A stretch of 64,000 nt of DNA from Chryseobacterium binzhouense (GTDB taxonomy: Bacteria > Bacteroidota > Bacteroidia > Flavobacteriales > Weeksellaceae), in the NCBI RefSeq assembly GCF_007474545.1, contig NZ_VKOG01000001.1, positions 682,001 to 746,000 of the forward strand, in the 5' to 3' direction. Shown in pieces: positions 38,224-46,983 of this stretch. The notes below the pieces were generated by a model. The model ran no database searches and had not been told where the DNA came from. It saw only the letters and a program-made list of their open reading frames with translations. Both the position numbers and the translations under genes were made by a program. Each line of letters begins with the position of its first letter. Position 1 is the first letter of the stretch.

Positions 38224-38231
38224 TATATTTG
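38224..38231 (+). promoter_or_regulatory. -7 element deciding the glucokinase start
   Basis: TATATTTG fits TAnnTTTG. It lies inside the longer open frame that starts at 38178 and 16 bases before the ATG at 38247, so the internal ATG is the likely start. Confidence 0.5.
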
Positions 38232-38246
38232 ATAAAATTTGCGATT

Positions 38247-39296
38247 ATGAACTTAAATCCAAAATTTCCTCTCTATTTACCAGGGGTGAAAAACAGCAAT
38301 AACGACCATGTTTCTATTATCGGAGCAAACCTTAGAGAAGACACCACAACTATTGGATATTATCTTTCGGGAAATGCAGGAATAGAACTTCAGCTTAAAA
38401 AAACATATATTACAAAAGAATATTCATCTTTTTCGGATGTTCTTGCTCAGTTCATGCAGGAATCACAGCTTGAAAACATTAAAAGACTGGGAATTTCTGT
38501 TCCGGGTCCGGTCATTGATGGTAAGAGTTATCCTGTAAGACTTAACTGGAATCTGGATATTGCCGAATATCAGGAAAGATTTGGTTTTGAAAAAGTCTAT
38601 ATGCTGAATGATCAGGAGGCAGCTGCATATGGAATCGGTCTTTTGGAAGATTCTGAACTGGATGCAATTTATACCAGCGGACATCTTGAGAAAGGGAATG
38701 TTGCCATTATAGCACCCGGAAATGGATTGGGAGAGGCAGGATATTTCTTTGACGGAAAATACCTCAGACCTTTTGCTACTGAAGGCGGACATTCTGAGTT
38801 TTCTCCAAGAACTAATGTTGAGGTAGAATTTTATCAGTTCCTTAATAATATTTATGGAATCGTAAGTTGGGAAACTGTACTTTCAAAAGCAGGATTATTC
38901 AATATTTACAGGTTTTTGAGAGATGTGAAGAGACATCCTGAACCGGAATGGCTTTCTGAACGTCTTGCTAACGGAAATTTTACTGAAGAAATCTTTAAAG
39001 CTGCCATGGAAGAAGATGTGATGATCTGTAAAATTGCACTAGACACATTCCTGGAATTTTTAGCAAGGGAAGCAAATAATCTTACCCTAAAGCTAAAAGC
39101 TACCGGCGGACTTTTGATTGCTGGAGATATTACGCAGATAGTGAGAAATTATATTAATAAAGATAAGTTTTACGAGAAATTCAAAATCAGCGACAAGATG
39201 GAAAATATGCTCAAAAATATTCCTATTTATCTGATTAATACCGATAATATAAGCATTAATGGTGCTGCACTTTACACTGCTTACTTTACAGAATAA
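38247..39296 (+). CDS. glk: Glucokinase
   Basis: Phosphorylates glucose to glucose 6-phosphate. 349 residues of the Glk family (not ROK): GISVPGPVIDG, RLNWNLDIAEY, MLNDQEAAAYGIG, AIIAPGNGLGEAG (phosphate loop), ATEGGHSEFSP and the C-terminal GGLLIAGDIT. The frame opens at 38178, but the first 23 codons overlap a terminator and a -7 element, so I chose the ATG at 38247 (MNLNPKFPLYLPG). It is slightly longer than E. coli Glk (321). Monocistronic. Confidence 0.88.
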   Translation: MNLNPKFPLYLPGVKNSNNDHVSIIGANLREDTTTIGYYLSGNAGIELQLKKTYITKEYSSFSDVLAQFMQESQLENIKRLGISVPGPVIDGKSYPVRLNWNLDIAEYQERFGFEKVYMLNDQEAAAYGIGLLEDSELDAIYTSGHLEKGNVAIIAPGNGLGEAGYFFDGKYLRPFATEGGHSEFSPRTNVEVEFYQFLNNIYGIVSWETVLSKAGLFNIYRFLRDVKRHPEPEWLSERLANGNFTEEIFKAAMEEDVMICKIALDTFLEFLAREANNLTLKLKATGGLLIAGDITQIVRNYINKDKFYEKFKISDKMENMLKNIPIYLINTDNISINGAALYTAYFTE

Positions 39297-39300
39297 AATC

Positions 39301-39330
39301 AAGCTCCGAAGATACCGGAGCTTTGTTTAA
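39301..39330 (+). terminator. Likely terminator of glk
   Basis: 8-bp perfect stem AAGCTCCG / CGGAGCTT with a 7-base loop just after the stop. The T tract is weak (TTGTTTAATTT). Confidence 0.65.
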
Positions 39331-39371
39331 TTTATTGATGTAGATCAATAGCAACAGCAGACAAAGATGAT

Positions 39372-39379
39372 TATCTTTG
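39372..39379 (+). promoter_or_regulatory. Candidate -7 element of the first YceI gene
   Basis: TATCTTTG fits TAnnTTTG, 23 bases before the ATG. No -33 TTG. Confidence 0.45.
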
Positions 39380-39402
39380 CTTCGTTAAAATTTATTTAAA
39401 AC

Positions 39403-39969
39403 ATGAAAAAAATAATATTATTGGCTGTTTTGGCGAGCGGACTTGCTTTTGGACAGACTAAAAAAGTAGTAAGTTCAGATGTACACTGGTGGGGTTATAA
39501 AGTAGCTAAATCTGCGGCAAGTTCGCACGATGGTACTGTGAATGTTAAATCCGGAAATCTTGTAATGAAAGGGAATGAAGTTGTGGGCGGTTCTTTTGTG
39601 CTGGATATGACTTCCATTAATGCTACTGATCTTTCGGGCGAGATGCAGGGTAAACTAAACGGACATCTTAAAAACGGTGATTTTTTTGAGGTTGAAAAAT
39701 TTCCTACGGCAAATTTTAAAATTACTTCTGTAAAGAAAAATAAAGATAAGAATTACAACCGAACTGTTACGGGAGATCTTACTGTAAAGGGTAAAACAAG
39801 CTCTGTTTCTTTTCCTGCAAATATCACGGTGAAAGATGGTTTGGTCTCTCTCACATCAGACAAATTTTCATTTGACAGACAAAAATTTGATGTGGCATAC
39901 AAATCTTCCATGAAAGATGTATTTGTGAAAGATGAAGTAGATATGACTGTAAAGCTTACTGCGAAATAA
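39403..39969 (+). CDS. YceI-family secreted protein, copy 1
   Basis: 188 residues: a signal peptide (MKKIILLAVLASGLAFGQ) and a YceI lipocalin-like barrel (SDVHWWGYKVAKSAASSHDG, GGSFVLDMTSINATDL, LKNGDFFEVEKFPTANFKIT, YNRTVTGDLTVKGKTSSVSFPA). Family members bind long isoprenoid chains in the periplasm. Closely similar to the next gene, which lies 78 bases downstream with its own terminator between, a tandem duplication. Confidence 0.9.
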   Translation: MKKIILLAVLASGLAFGQTKKVVSSDVHWWGYKVAKSAASSHDGTVNVKSGNLVMKGNEVVGGSFVLDMTSINATDLSGEMQGKLNGHLKNGDFFEVEKFPTANFKITSVKKNKDKNYNRTVTGDLTVKGKTSSVSFPANITVKDGLVSLTSDKFSFDRQKFDVAYKSSMKDVFVKDEVDMTVKLTAK

Positions 39970-39990
39970 TTTATTTAAAAAAAGATTGTT

Positions 39991-40019
39991 AAAAGTGTAG
40001 AAGTTCTACACTTTTTTTT
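39991..40019 (+). terminator. Terminator between the two YceI genes
   Basis: Stem AAAAGTGTAG / CTACACTTTT around AAGTT, with a long T run. Confidence 0.75.
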
Positions 40020-40047
40020 ATTTTTGTTGAATTGTAAATAAAATATA

Positions 40048-40659
40048 ATGAAAAGATTACTATTGTTTGTTATGATGTGTTCATGCATATCATTGGTTTT
40101 TGCCCAAAAGAAGGGAGATAAAGTTTCTAAGGTAATAACTTCTGAGATAAAATGGTGGGGACACAAAGTGGTAAAAACTAAGGCTACATCACATTACGGT
40201 ACTGTAAAGCTGAAAAGCGGTAAGTTTAATTTTGATAAAACTGTGCTTGTTGATGGTGAATTTATTATTGATATGAGGAGTCTGATGGTTGCCGATTTAT
40301 CTGGTGATGACCAGACAAAGCTTACCAATGATCTGAAAGGACCTACTTTTTTTGATGTTAAAAAATTTCCAACAGCTAAATTTCATTTAAAAAGAATCAT
40401 TCCGCTGGCGAATGAAGAGTATAATTCAACAATCGTAGGTGATATTACGATAAAAGGAGTAAGAAAAACAATTTCTTTCCCGGCCAATGCATATATTACC
40501 CAATTTACGGTAGAGATAGAATCTTCAAGATTTTCTTTAAACAGAAGAGATTTCAAAGTATTTTACCAAAGCTCTGTAAAAGATTATTTTATTAAAGATG
40601 AAATGGAGATTCAGTTTAAGCTTTCTACAGAGAAAGTGGATAACGAAAGACCAAGATAA
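40048..40659 (+). CDS. YceI-family secreted protein, copy 2
   Basis: 203 residues: a signal peptide ending SLVFAQ and the same fold as copy 1, with matching stretches EIKWWGHKVVKTKATSHYG, DGEFIIDMRSLMVADLSGDD, KFPTAKFHL, NSTIVGDITIKGVRKTISFPA. The sequences differ enough that the duplication is old. It has a longer, charged C-terminus. Probably binds a polyisoprenoid or amide-like lipid. Separate terminators suggest it is expressed on its own. Confidence 0.9.
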   Translation: MKRLLLFVMMCSCISLVFAQKKGDKVSKVITSEIKWWGHKVVKTKATSHYGTVKLKSGKFNFDKTVLVDGEFIIDMRSLMVADLSGDDQTKLTNDLKGPTFFDVKKFPTAKFHLKRIIPLANEEYNSTIVGDITIKGVRKTISFPANAYITQFTVEIESSRFSLNRRDFKVFYQSSVKDYFIKDEMEIQFKLSTEKVDNERPR

Positions 40660-40681
40660 GGTTAAACTTATGATAAAAATC

Positions 40682-40716
40682 AAAGGACTGCTTTTCATTG
40701 AGCGGTCCTTTTTTTA
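40682..40716 (+). terminator. Terminator of YceI copy 2
   Basis: 10-bp stem AAGGACTGCT / AGCGGTCCTT with one G-U pair, an 8-base loop and seven T. Confidence 0.85.
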
Positions 40717-40744
40717 TTTTAGCTGATTAAAAAATGGTTTTTAA

Positions 40745-41386
40745 ATGAAAATTTATGTAGTAAGCGGTCTTGGCGCAGACTTCAAAGTTTTAGAAAGGCT
40801 TCAGTTTCCAAAACATCATGAAGTTGTTTTTATCAGCTGGCTGATTCCCGAAGCCGGGGAAAGCTTTTCCGCCTATGTAGAACGTATGAGTGCAGTAATT
40901 GATGAGTCTGAACCTTTTTTTCTTTTAGGCTATTCTTTCGGGGGGATTATGGTGCAGGAAATCAATCGTATCAAGCCGGCTCAGAAAGTGGTTATTTTGG
41001 GGAGTATAAGGTCAGATAAAGAAAAATCGCGCCTAATAAAAATGGGAGAAGTTACCAAAATTCCTAAATTTCTTCCGGTAGGTTTTTTCGGAGAGAAAAC
41101 TTCTCTTCTTTACACCCGACTCCGAAAAATGATAGATCCGAAAAATCCGAAAGTCATCCAGTATTTTCAGGTTCGGGATCCGTACTATTTAAAATGGTCT
41201 GTAGAAAGGATTTCGGAGTGGAAGTTTGAAGAAGATCCCAATGTTATTCAGATTTTGGGAGATCGTGATATTGTTTTTCCGATCAAAAACTGCAGACCGG
41301 ATTATGTCATTAAAGGCGGAACTCATCTTTTTCCTGCTACCAAACATAAAGAGGTTTCGCTTATTTTAAACAAAATTTTTGAATAA
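40745..41386 (+). CDS. Alpha/beta hydrolase-fold protein
   Basis: 213 residues. The nucleophile elbow is FLLGYSFGGIMV (Ser near 65), with an acid in QILGDRDIVFP and His in IKGGTHLFP. The short size and lack of a large cap domain fit small esterase-like hydrolases. Substrate unknown. The N-terminal MKIYVVSGLGADFKVLERL is typical of a cytoplasmic member, with no signal peptide. Confidence 0.8.
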   Translation: MKIYVVSGLGADFKVLERLQFPKHHEVVFISWLIPEAGESFSAYVERMSAVIDESEPFFLLGYSFGGIMVQEINRIKPAQKVVILGSIRSDKEKSRLIKMGEVTKIPKFLPVGFFGEKTSLLYTRLRKMIDPKNPKVIQYFQVRDPYYLKWSVERISEWKFEEDPNVIQILGDRDIVFPIKNCRPDYVIKGGTHLFPATKHKEVSLILNKIFE

Positions 41387-41484
41387 TACCTTAGGCTTAA
41401 TGTTTCTTGAGGTGTTCATGAATGAAAAGAAATAATGAAATTATTATGATAAATTATTCTTCCCATTCTAAAATATTTTCCATG

Positions 41485-41492
41485 TATATTTG
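41485..41492 (+). promoter_or_regulatory. Candidate -7 element of the L-serine dehydratase gene
   Basis: TATATTTG fits TAnnTTTG, 25 bases before the ATG. No -33 TTG. Confidence 0.45.
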
Positions 41493-41517
41493 CTTTTAGC
41501 GAAAATGGAAAATATAT

Positions 41518-42936
41518 ATGGAGTCAATATCTGTATTTGAGATTATAAAAGTAGGAATAGGTCCTTCAAGTTCTCACACAATGGGACCGTGGAATGCTGC
41601 TGCGGCATTTGTCAGAATTATCAATCGTGAAAGATCTGTTGCGGAGGTAAAAGAAGTTTTTCTGGAATTTTTTGGCTCGCTGGCAAAAACGGGAATCGGT
41701 CACGGAACCGATATTGCCGGAATGCTTGGTCTGAATGGTGAAGATTTTAAAACTATTGATACTACGAAAATTGATGAAATTGTTGACAGGATAAAAAAAT
41801 CTCAGATCATCAATTTGGGAGGCGAAAAAGAAATTCATTTTATTTATGGACATCATTTAGTTCTCAATATGTCTCAGACGCTTGATTATCATCCCAACGG
41901 AATGATTTTCAAAGCGGTTTTTGAAGATGGAACCGAACTTGTGCAGGATTTTTATTCTGTCGGCGGAGGTTTCATTATGAGCCAGGAAAAAAAATCTATT
42001 GATAAGCACTGTGTGCGCACTTTATATCCGTGTCATAAATCTTCGGATATTGTAAAATACTGTGACAAATTAGGATTTGAAAAGATTTCAGATTTAATAC
42101 TAATTAATGAAGAAAGCTGGAGAACGCAGGAAGAAACCAGAAAAGAGGCTCTTTATATATGGCAGCAGATCAAAGAATGTATTTATAAAGGCGTAAATAA
42201 AGAAGGAATTTTACCGGGCGGGCTCAATGTAACCCGTCGTGCCGCAGGAATCAACAGAAAACTTTTAGGCGATAAAATTTATAAAAATAAAGATGAATGG
42301 TTTCAGCTTGTGGTTGATGCAGAAGAAAATTTCACCAATATCAATAAATGGATTTCCTGTTTCGCATTGGCCGTGAACGAAGAGAACGCTAGTTTTGGGA
42401 GAATTATTACTGCGCCAACCAATGGCGCAAGTGGGGTGATTCCGGCAGTTTTGATGTATTCTCAGGCTTTTACCCATGCGACTACAGAAGATGATATTGC
42501 AAGATTTATTTTGGTTGCGGGAGAGATCGGAACTTTATTTAAAAAGAATGCTACAATTTCGGCAGCAATGGGCGGCTGTCAGGCGGAAGTAGGAGTTTCT
42601 TCCGCAATGGCTGCAGCGGGCTTAACGGAGATTTTGGGAGGCAGCGTCGGTCAGGTTTTAATGGCGGCAGAAATTGCGATGGAACACCATTTAGGACTTA
42701 CTTGCGATCCGATAAAAGGATTGGTACAGATTCCTTGTATTGAAAGGAATACAATGGGAGCTATAAAAGCGATTACCGCTGCAAATATTGCTCTGGAAAG
42801 TGATCCTGCGAAAGCAAAAGTAAGTTTAGATCAGGTAATCCAAACAATGTGGGAAACTGCTTTGTCGATGAATGACCGTTTCAAAGAAACTTCGGAAGGT
42901 GGGCTGGCTATTGCAGTTAATGTTCCGGAGTGTTAA
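41518..42936 (+). CDS. sdaA: L-serine ammonia-lyase (single-chain, iron-sulfur type)
   Basis: Deaminates L-serine to pyruvate and ammonia with a [4Fe-4S] cluster. 472 residues with beta and alpha domains in one chain: GPSSSHTMGPWNAA, GTDIAGMLG, a catalytic-domain stretch APTNGASGVIPAVLMY, MGGCQAEVGVSSAMAAAGL and CDPIKGLVQIPCIERN with the cluster cysteines. Length matches single-chain members such as E. coli SdaA (454). Followed by an unusual double hairpin. Confidence 0.95.
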   Translation: MESISVFEIIKVGIGPSSSHTMGPWNAAAAFVRIINRERSVAEVKEVFLEFFGSLAKTGIGHGTDIAGMLGLNGEDFKTIDTTKIDEIVDRIKKSQIINLGGEKEIHFIYGHHLVLNMSQTLDYHPNGMIFKAVFEDGTELVQDFYSVGGGFIMSQEKKSIDKHCVRTLYPCHKSSDIVKYCDKLGFEKISDLILINEESWRTQEETRKEALYIWQQIKECIYKGVNKEGILPGGLNVTRRAAGINRKLLGDKIYKNKDEWFQLVVDAEENFTNINKWISCFALAVNEENASFGRIITAPTNGASGVIPAVLMYSQAFTHATTEDDIARFILVAGEIGTLFKKNATISAAMGGCQAEVGVSSAMAAAGLTEILGGSVGQVLMAAEIAMEHHLGLTCDPIKGLVQIPCIERNTMGAIKAITAANIALESDPAKAKVSLDQVIQTMWETALSMNDRFKETSEGGLAIAVNVPEC

Positions 42937-42961
42937 AAATAAAAGTCAACAGCATACTATA

Positions 42962-43045
42962 AAAACGTGCGCATCTTTCAAGCAAAAGATGCGCACGTTT
43001 TGAGTAAAAGATACGGGCGTTTTAGATGAAACGTCCGTATCTTTT
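42962..43045. terminator. Tandem long hairpins between sdaA and serine hydrolase genes
   Basis: Hairpin 1: 17-bp perfect stem at 42962-42978 / 42985-43001, loop CAAGCA. Hairpin 2: 17-bp stem with one G-U pair at 43006-43022 / 43029-43045, loop TAGATG. The arms of the two are related (AAAGATGCGCACGTTTT and AAAGATACGGGCGTTTT), so one may derive from the other. They sit between convergent genes and could stop both. Confidence 0.75.
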
Positions 43046-43054
43046 CTACATAGA

Positions 43055-44701
43055 TTATTTCTTATCAAAAATAAGGCTATTTCCGTTTTGAATGAGAGTA
43101 AGCTGTTTCTTTTCCGGCGTAAAGATTATTTTCGCACCGGCATTATCAGATTTAAACTGATCTTTTTCAACATATTCCAAAGGGAATTCAGGTTGATTTG
43201 TACCCTGCGCAAAAAGACTGTCATCTTCAATAAATATTTTTAAACCTAATGGAATTTCTTTAGAACTGTACTCACCTGTATATTTTTGCAAATCTGAAGC
43301 AGGTATTTTTTCATTGTTCAATTTGGGATATTCATATTCTTTATTGTATAAAAGACTCAGAACACCAATGGCAAAATTATTGGCACCAATCCGGTCTGCA
43401 TTCAGAGAATACGAAAAAGAAATTTTGTCTTCGGGATTATAAACCATCAGGGAATTGGTTCCGTAAGTACCGCCACTATGCCCGTAGTATTTTTTGGAGA
43501 AAAAAGGAACAGTTATAATTCCTTTTCCAAAATTGTCATTTCCTTTAGGCATCATTTCAGAAAGTGAAGCTTGGGAAACAATTTTACCTTCAAAAATATG
43601 ATTAATGATGATATTCAGCGTTGTAGGGTCGGTTGCAATATCTCCAACACCTACTACATTATTAAAATCGAAATCTTTTTTGCTTATCCATTTTCCGGTA
43701 AAATCATAAGGCAGATAAACATTAGCAGGATTTTGGCTTGCAGTATAAAAATTATTTAATTGTAAAGGGGTTGTAAATGTTTCTTTCAGATTTTCGGCAT
43801 ACGTTTTTTTAGTGACTTTTTCTAAAATTTTAGTCAGAAGATAATATCCTGTGTTTGAATACCTTTTGTCTGTACCCGGCTCAAAAACAGAACCCTGTTC
43901 TTTGATATGAGCCATTATTTTTTTATCATCAGATTTATTGATGAGCCACATTATATCGTCTTTTCCCTGCACATAATCTCCCAGACCTGAAGTGTGGTTC
44001 AGCATCTGGCTGATGGTAATTTTTTCTGCATTGGGAACCTCCGGGAAAAACTTTGAGAGTTTATCATTCAGATTCATCTGTTTTTTTTCAATCAGTTTAA
44101 AAATCATGGAAGCCGTCATGGTTTTGGTAACAGAACCAATCTGAAAAGCAGAATGTTTTTCTGAGCTGGAAGGAAGATTCTGCTGCCCGAAATTTCTTTT
44201 GTAAATTTCTTTACCGTTTTTGAATAAAGAAATTTCTCCGGCTTCTGCATTGTTTTTTTCAAGGTAAGAAATGAAATCATCAATTCTTTTAATGCTCTCA
44301 TTCAGATTTTGAGGCAGCTGCAAAGTTTCATTTTTCGCAGCATAATTGCCTTTTTCACTTGAAGGTTCTAATATTAGCGGAAGCGAGATACCATTTTGAC
44401 TGAATGTTCCTGTAATTTTTTTTCCTTCCAGCATACCTGTGTAAATTCCTCCGATAGCTGAAATCTCAAGTGTTAACTTATTTTTTTCAAAAACAGTTTT
44501 GTCGACAGGAATATCTTTTACTTGCTGTAACGGGCTGTCTGCAGTAGAAGTATAACCTTCTTTATCTTTTTTGATATTAAAAATCAGTGGTAGTTTTGAA
44601 CCCTGAAAGTTGAGCTCGCCTTTCCACGTACCAGTAATTTCCTGTGAAAAAAATGACGTGAAACAGATCAGCATCAGAAATATTGAAAGTTTTGTTTTCA
44701 T
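43055..44701 (-). CDS. Secreted serine hydrolase, beta-lactamase class C family
   Basis: 548 residues: a signal peptide ending TSFFSQ, an N-terminal beta region (about 20-120, TGTWKGELNFQG, GIYTGMLEGKKITGTF), then the class C / penicillin-binding fold with SVTK (Ser about 192), YSNTGYY (Tyr-x-Asn) and HSGGTYG, and a C-terminal lipocalin-like segment. More like esterases or D-aminopeptidases of this family than a true AmpC. Acts in the periplasm. Monocistronic; converges with sdaA. Confidence 0.85.
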   Translation of the reverse strand: MKTKLSIFLMLICFTSFFSQEITGTWKGELNFQGSKLPLIFNIKKDKEGYTSTADSPLQQVKDIPVDKTVFEKNKLTLEISAIGGIYTGMLEGKKITGTFSQNGISLPLILEPSSEKGNYAAKNETLQLPQNLNESIKRIDDFISYLEKNNAEAGEISLFKNGKEIYKRNFGQQNLPSSSEKHSAFQIGSVTKTMTASMIFKLIEKKQMNLNDKLSKFFPEVPNAEKITISQMLNHTSGLGDYVQGKDDIMWLINKSDDKKIMAHIKEQGSVFEPGTDKRYSNTGYYLLTKILEKVTKKTYAENLKETFTTPLQLNNFYTASQNPANVYLPYDFTGKWISKKDFDFNNVVGVGDIATDPTTLNIIINHIFEGKIVSQASLSEMMPKGNDNFGKGIITVPFFSKKYYGHSGGTYGTNSLMVYNPEDKISFSYSLNADRIGANNFAIGVLSLLYNKEYEYPKLNNEKIPASDLQKYTGEYSSKEIPLGLKIFIEDDSLFAQGTNQPEFPLEYVEKDQFKSDNAGAKIIFTPEKKQLTLIQNGNSLIFDKK

Positions 44702-44826
44702 ATGGATGTTTTTATTGGTTTTTTACGAGAATCGACAATTTTCATTGGTTTGTTTCATATTATAAGGTTGATCAATTTTATTTGCTAATCAGGTAATTTA
44801 ATTCCTGTTTTTCAAAATACTATAAT

Positions 44827-45399
44827 TCAGACTAAAAATTGCGAAACGATAATCGTTATGATAACTGTAAAAGCGAATAATATAATTTTTTTCACATCTT
44901 TTATATTAGTTGCAGTTTTAAAGCCGTTATAAAGTAAAGTGAATCCGTGGGCAATGGTGATTAATGCAAAAAATGCAAAAAAGCAGAGAATAATGAGATC
45001 CGAAGCTGGAATTTGAGGTGTTTTATCTTTCGGAAGTTCTGCGGTGGTCAATATTGCCTGTTCTACAACCGGAATTTCTCCTATTAAAATAAGCAGTAGA
45101 CCCGGAATTTGCGCAATAATGACGGTATTGATGATATCAATAAGTCGTGTTCTCCTGTTGAAAATTTTTCCCAGAGCGAAAAGAACAGCAATAGCGATTA
45201 GGTAGCTTTTCAAAGTGATAAGCACCGTTCTCAATAGAGAATCATTTTCCCCGATGTATCCGTAATGAAAAATACTGTCCATATGAAACCCCAATAAATA
45301 AGTAACAGTAAAATTTATCAGCATAAAAATAAGACCGGCAGTAATCAGCTGTACTTCACTGAATTTTGAGAAAGGATTTAAAAGAATTTTCCACTTCAT
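44827..45399 (-). CDS. Yip1-family membrane protein
   Basis: 190 residues with about five hydrophobic segments (FMLINFTVTYLLGF, LIAIAVLFALGKIF, ILLFAFTVIITII) and the loop FNRRTRLIDIINTVIIAQIPGLLL typical of Yip1-domain proteins. It overlaps operon-wise with the DUF2089 gene, starting 5 bases after that gene's stop. The function is not known. Confidence 0.7.
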   Translation of the reverse strand: MKWKILLNPFSKFSEVQLITAGLIFMLINFTVTYLLGFHMDSIFHYGYIGENDSLLRTVLITLKSYLIAIAVLFALGKIFNRRTRLIDIINTVIIAQIPGLLLILIGEIPVVEQAILTTAELPKDKTPQIPASDLIILCFFAFFALITIAHGFTLLYNGFKTATNIKDVKKIILFAFTVIITIIVSQFLV

Positions 45400-45404
45400 G
45401 AGTT

Positions 45405-45671
45405 TTATTTTTTTAGTTGATTAATTTTCTGAATAAGATCGTCCATTTTATTCCTCATAGTCGGATAAGAGAGTGCAGCCTGTTTTGCCATTTCTTTGAT
45501 GCTTCCGCTGGAAAGAAAGAAATTAAGGATAAAATCCTGCTCATCTCTGTTGAGTTTTAAGAAAATGGGTAGTTCATAATCGCCGTTTACATTTGTGCCG
45601 CAGTCAGGACATTTCATCTGACTTACGTTGAGAGTATGATCGCAACTTGGACAAAATATTGGAAGTTTCAT
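45405..45671 (-). CDS. DUF2089-family zinc-ribbon regulator
   Basis: 88 residues: a CPSC...CPDCG zinc ribbon (Cys 8, 11, 20 and 23), then a helix-turn-helix (SSGSIKEMAKQAALSYPTMRNKMDDLI). The DUF2089 family pairs such a ribbon with an HTH. It starts the operon with the Yip1-type gene, and a 17-bp inverted repeat overlaps its promoter, consistent with autoregulation. Cytoplasmic. Confidence 0.82.
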   Translation of the reverse strand: MKLPIFCPSCDHTLNVSQMKCPDCGTNVNGDYELPIFLKLNRDEQDFILNFFLSSGSIKEMAKQAALSYPTMRNKMDDLIQKINQLKK

Positions 45672-45686
45672 TGAAATTTATTTTTT

Positions 45687-45703
45687 ACAAATGTAATATT
45701 TGT
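45687..45703. promoter_or_regulatory. Inverted repeat over the -7 element of the DUF2089 operon
   Basis: ACAAAT-GTAAT-ATTTGT. Its left half and spacer include CAAATGTA (45688-45695), the minus-strand TACATTTG, an exact TAnnTTTG match 17 bases before the start. A regulator bound here would block the promoter. Confidence 0.45.
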
Positions 45704-45980
45704 TTTAATAAAATTAAAATATTTTTTAATAAAATTAAAATAATATTGAGTTTATAATAAACAATATTCAAGAATAAATTTGGATTAAGTAGATTAAAAC
45801 CTAAAACAAAGGTAAAATTTAAGCACAAAAATTTTTTCTGCTCACATTTAAAAAAGCGAAAACAAACAAAACTATCTTCGTTATGTTATAGATTTAAGTT
45901 TAAGTAAATCAGTAGGTTAATTCAAATTTTCTTTAAGCCTTAAAATAAAATTTTTGTGTTGGAAAAATTAAAATTATGTT
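45704..45980. other. AT-rich intergenic region between DUF2089 and tyrA genes
   Basis: No gene. A direct repeat TTTAATAAAATTAAAATA occurs twice in tandem (about 45704-45742). The remainder is AT-rich and lacks a clear terminator for tyrA. Confidence 0.45.
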
Positions 45981-46826
45981 TTATTTATTCAGAATTTCCC
46001 TTATTCTGTTAGCATTAACGATAAGTTCTTCCAGATAGTCAAAATTATCTTTTTCCAAAGCCGATTTGAATTTTCGGAGCTGGGAAATATGTTCGTTTAA
46101 GACATCCAGAACATTGTCTTTATTTTGCTTAAAGATTGGAACCCACATTTCAGGATGGGATTTTGCCAAACGAACAGTGCTGGAAAAACCCGAACTCGCC
46201 AGCTGAAAGATGGTATCTTCCTCTTTTTCTTTTTCCAGAACCGTGTTGGCTAATGCATAAGAGGTGATATGTGAAATATGTGAAATATAGGCAGTATGGA
46301 TGTCATGATCTTCTGCACTCATATAAATCGGATGCATGTCAAGGTTGGTTACCATGTTTTCTACAAGCTGTAATGCGTCATCCGCTGAATCTTCACGGTT
46401 ACAGATAACGCCGGCTTTTCCTGAAAAACTCTCTGCAACAGCTGATTTCGGACCATGATTTTCTGTTCCCCACATCGGGTGAAATGCCACAAATCTTGAT
46501 CTTTTAGGATGATCTTTTACCGAATTTACGATTCCTGATTTGGTAGAGCCAACATCCATTACCGTTTGTTGATCTGAAATTAAATTTAAAACTTCCGGCA
46601 GAATCTCTCTTGCGAAATCTACAGGAGTTGCAATGATAATCAGATCTGAATTTTTTATTCCATTTTCAAAGTCAGCTTTTCCGCTGATAATATTTAAAGA
46701 TAATGCTTCGTTGAGATTGTCTGTATTGTTGTCAATTCCGTAAATAAAATCTACGGTGTTTTTCTGTCTTAATTTTAATGCAATCGAACCGCCGATTAAT
46801 CCTACGCCAATAATGCTTATTTTCAT
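45981..46826 (-). CDS. tyrA: Prephenate dehydrogenase
   Basis: 281 residues, oxidatively decarboxylating prephenate toward tyrosine. The NAD-binding motif IGVGLIGGSIALKL lies at the N-terminus. DVGSTKSGIV, AFHPMWGTENHGPKSA and DHDIHTAYISHISHITSYAL, with the catalytic His, follow. There is no chorismate mutase or ACT domain, so it is monofunctional. The neighbouring genes are not aromatic-pathway genes. Confidence 0.88.
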   Translation of the reverse strand: MKISIIGVGLIGGSIALKLRQKNTVDFIYGIDNNTDNLNEALSLNIISGKADFENGIKNSDLIIIATPVDFAREILPEVLNLISDQQTVMDVGSTKSGIVNSVKDHPKRSRFVAFHPMWGTENHGPKSAVAESFSGKAGVICNREDSADDALQLVENMVTNLDMHPIYMSAEDHDIHTAYISHISHITSYALANTVLEKEKEEDTIFQLASSGFSSTVRLAKSHPEMWVPIFKQNKDNVLDVLNEHISQLRKFKSALEKDNFDYLEELIVNANRIREILNK

Positions 46827-46983
46827 ATATAAGTCTATATTTTTTAGTTGTCATGTAGATGTCAGATTTTAAAGCCTGAGTTTTCCGGTCATGACCATTT
46901 TCATAATTTAAATTTAAAAAAATAAACCCCGCCAAAAAAGTTTTTTGTTTTTTGACCTCAATAAAATTTAATATTTTTACGCT

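Noticed and set aside
38178-38246. N-terminal extension of glucokinase
   Set aside because: It overlaps the upstream terminator and the -7 element, so it would lie before the transcription start.
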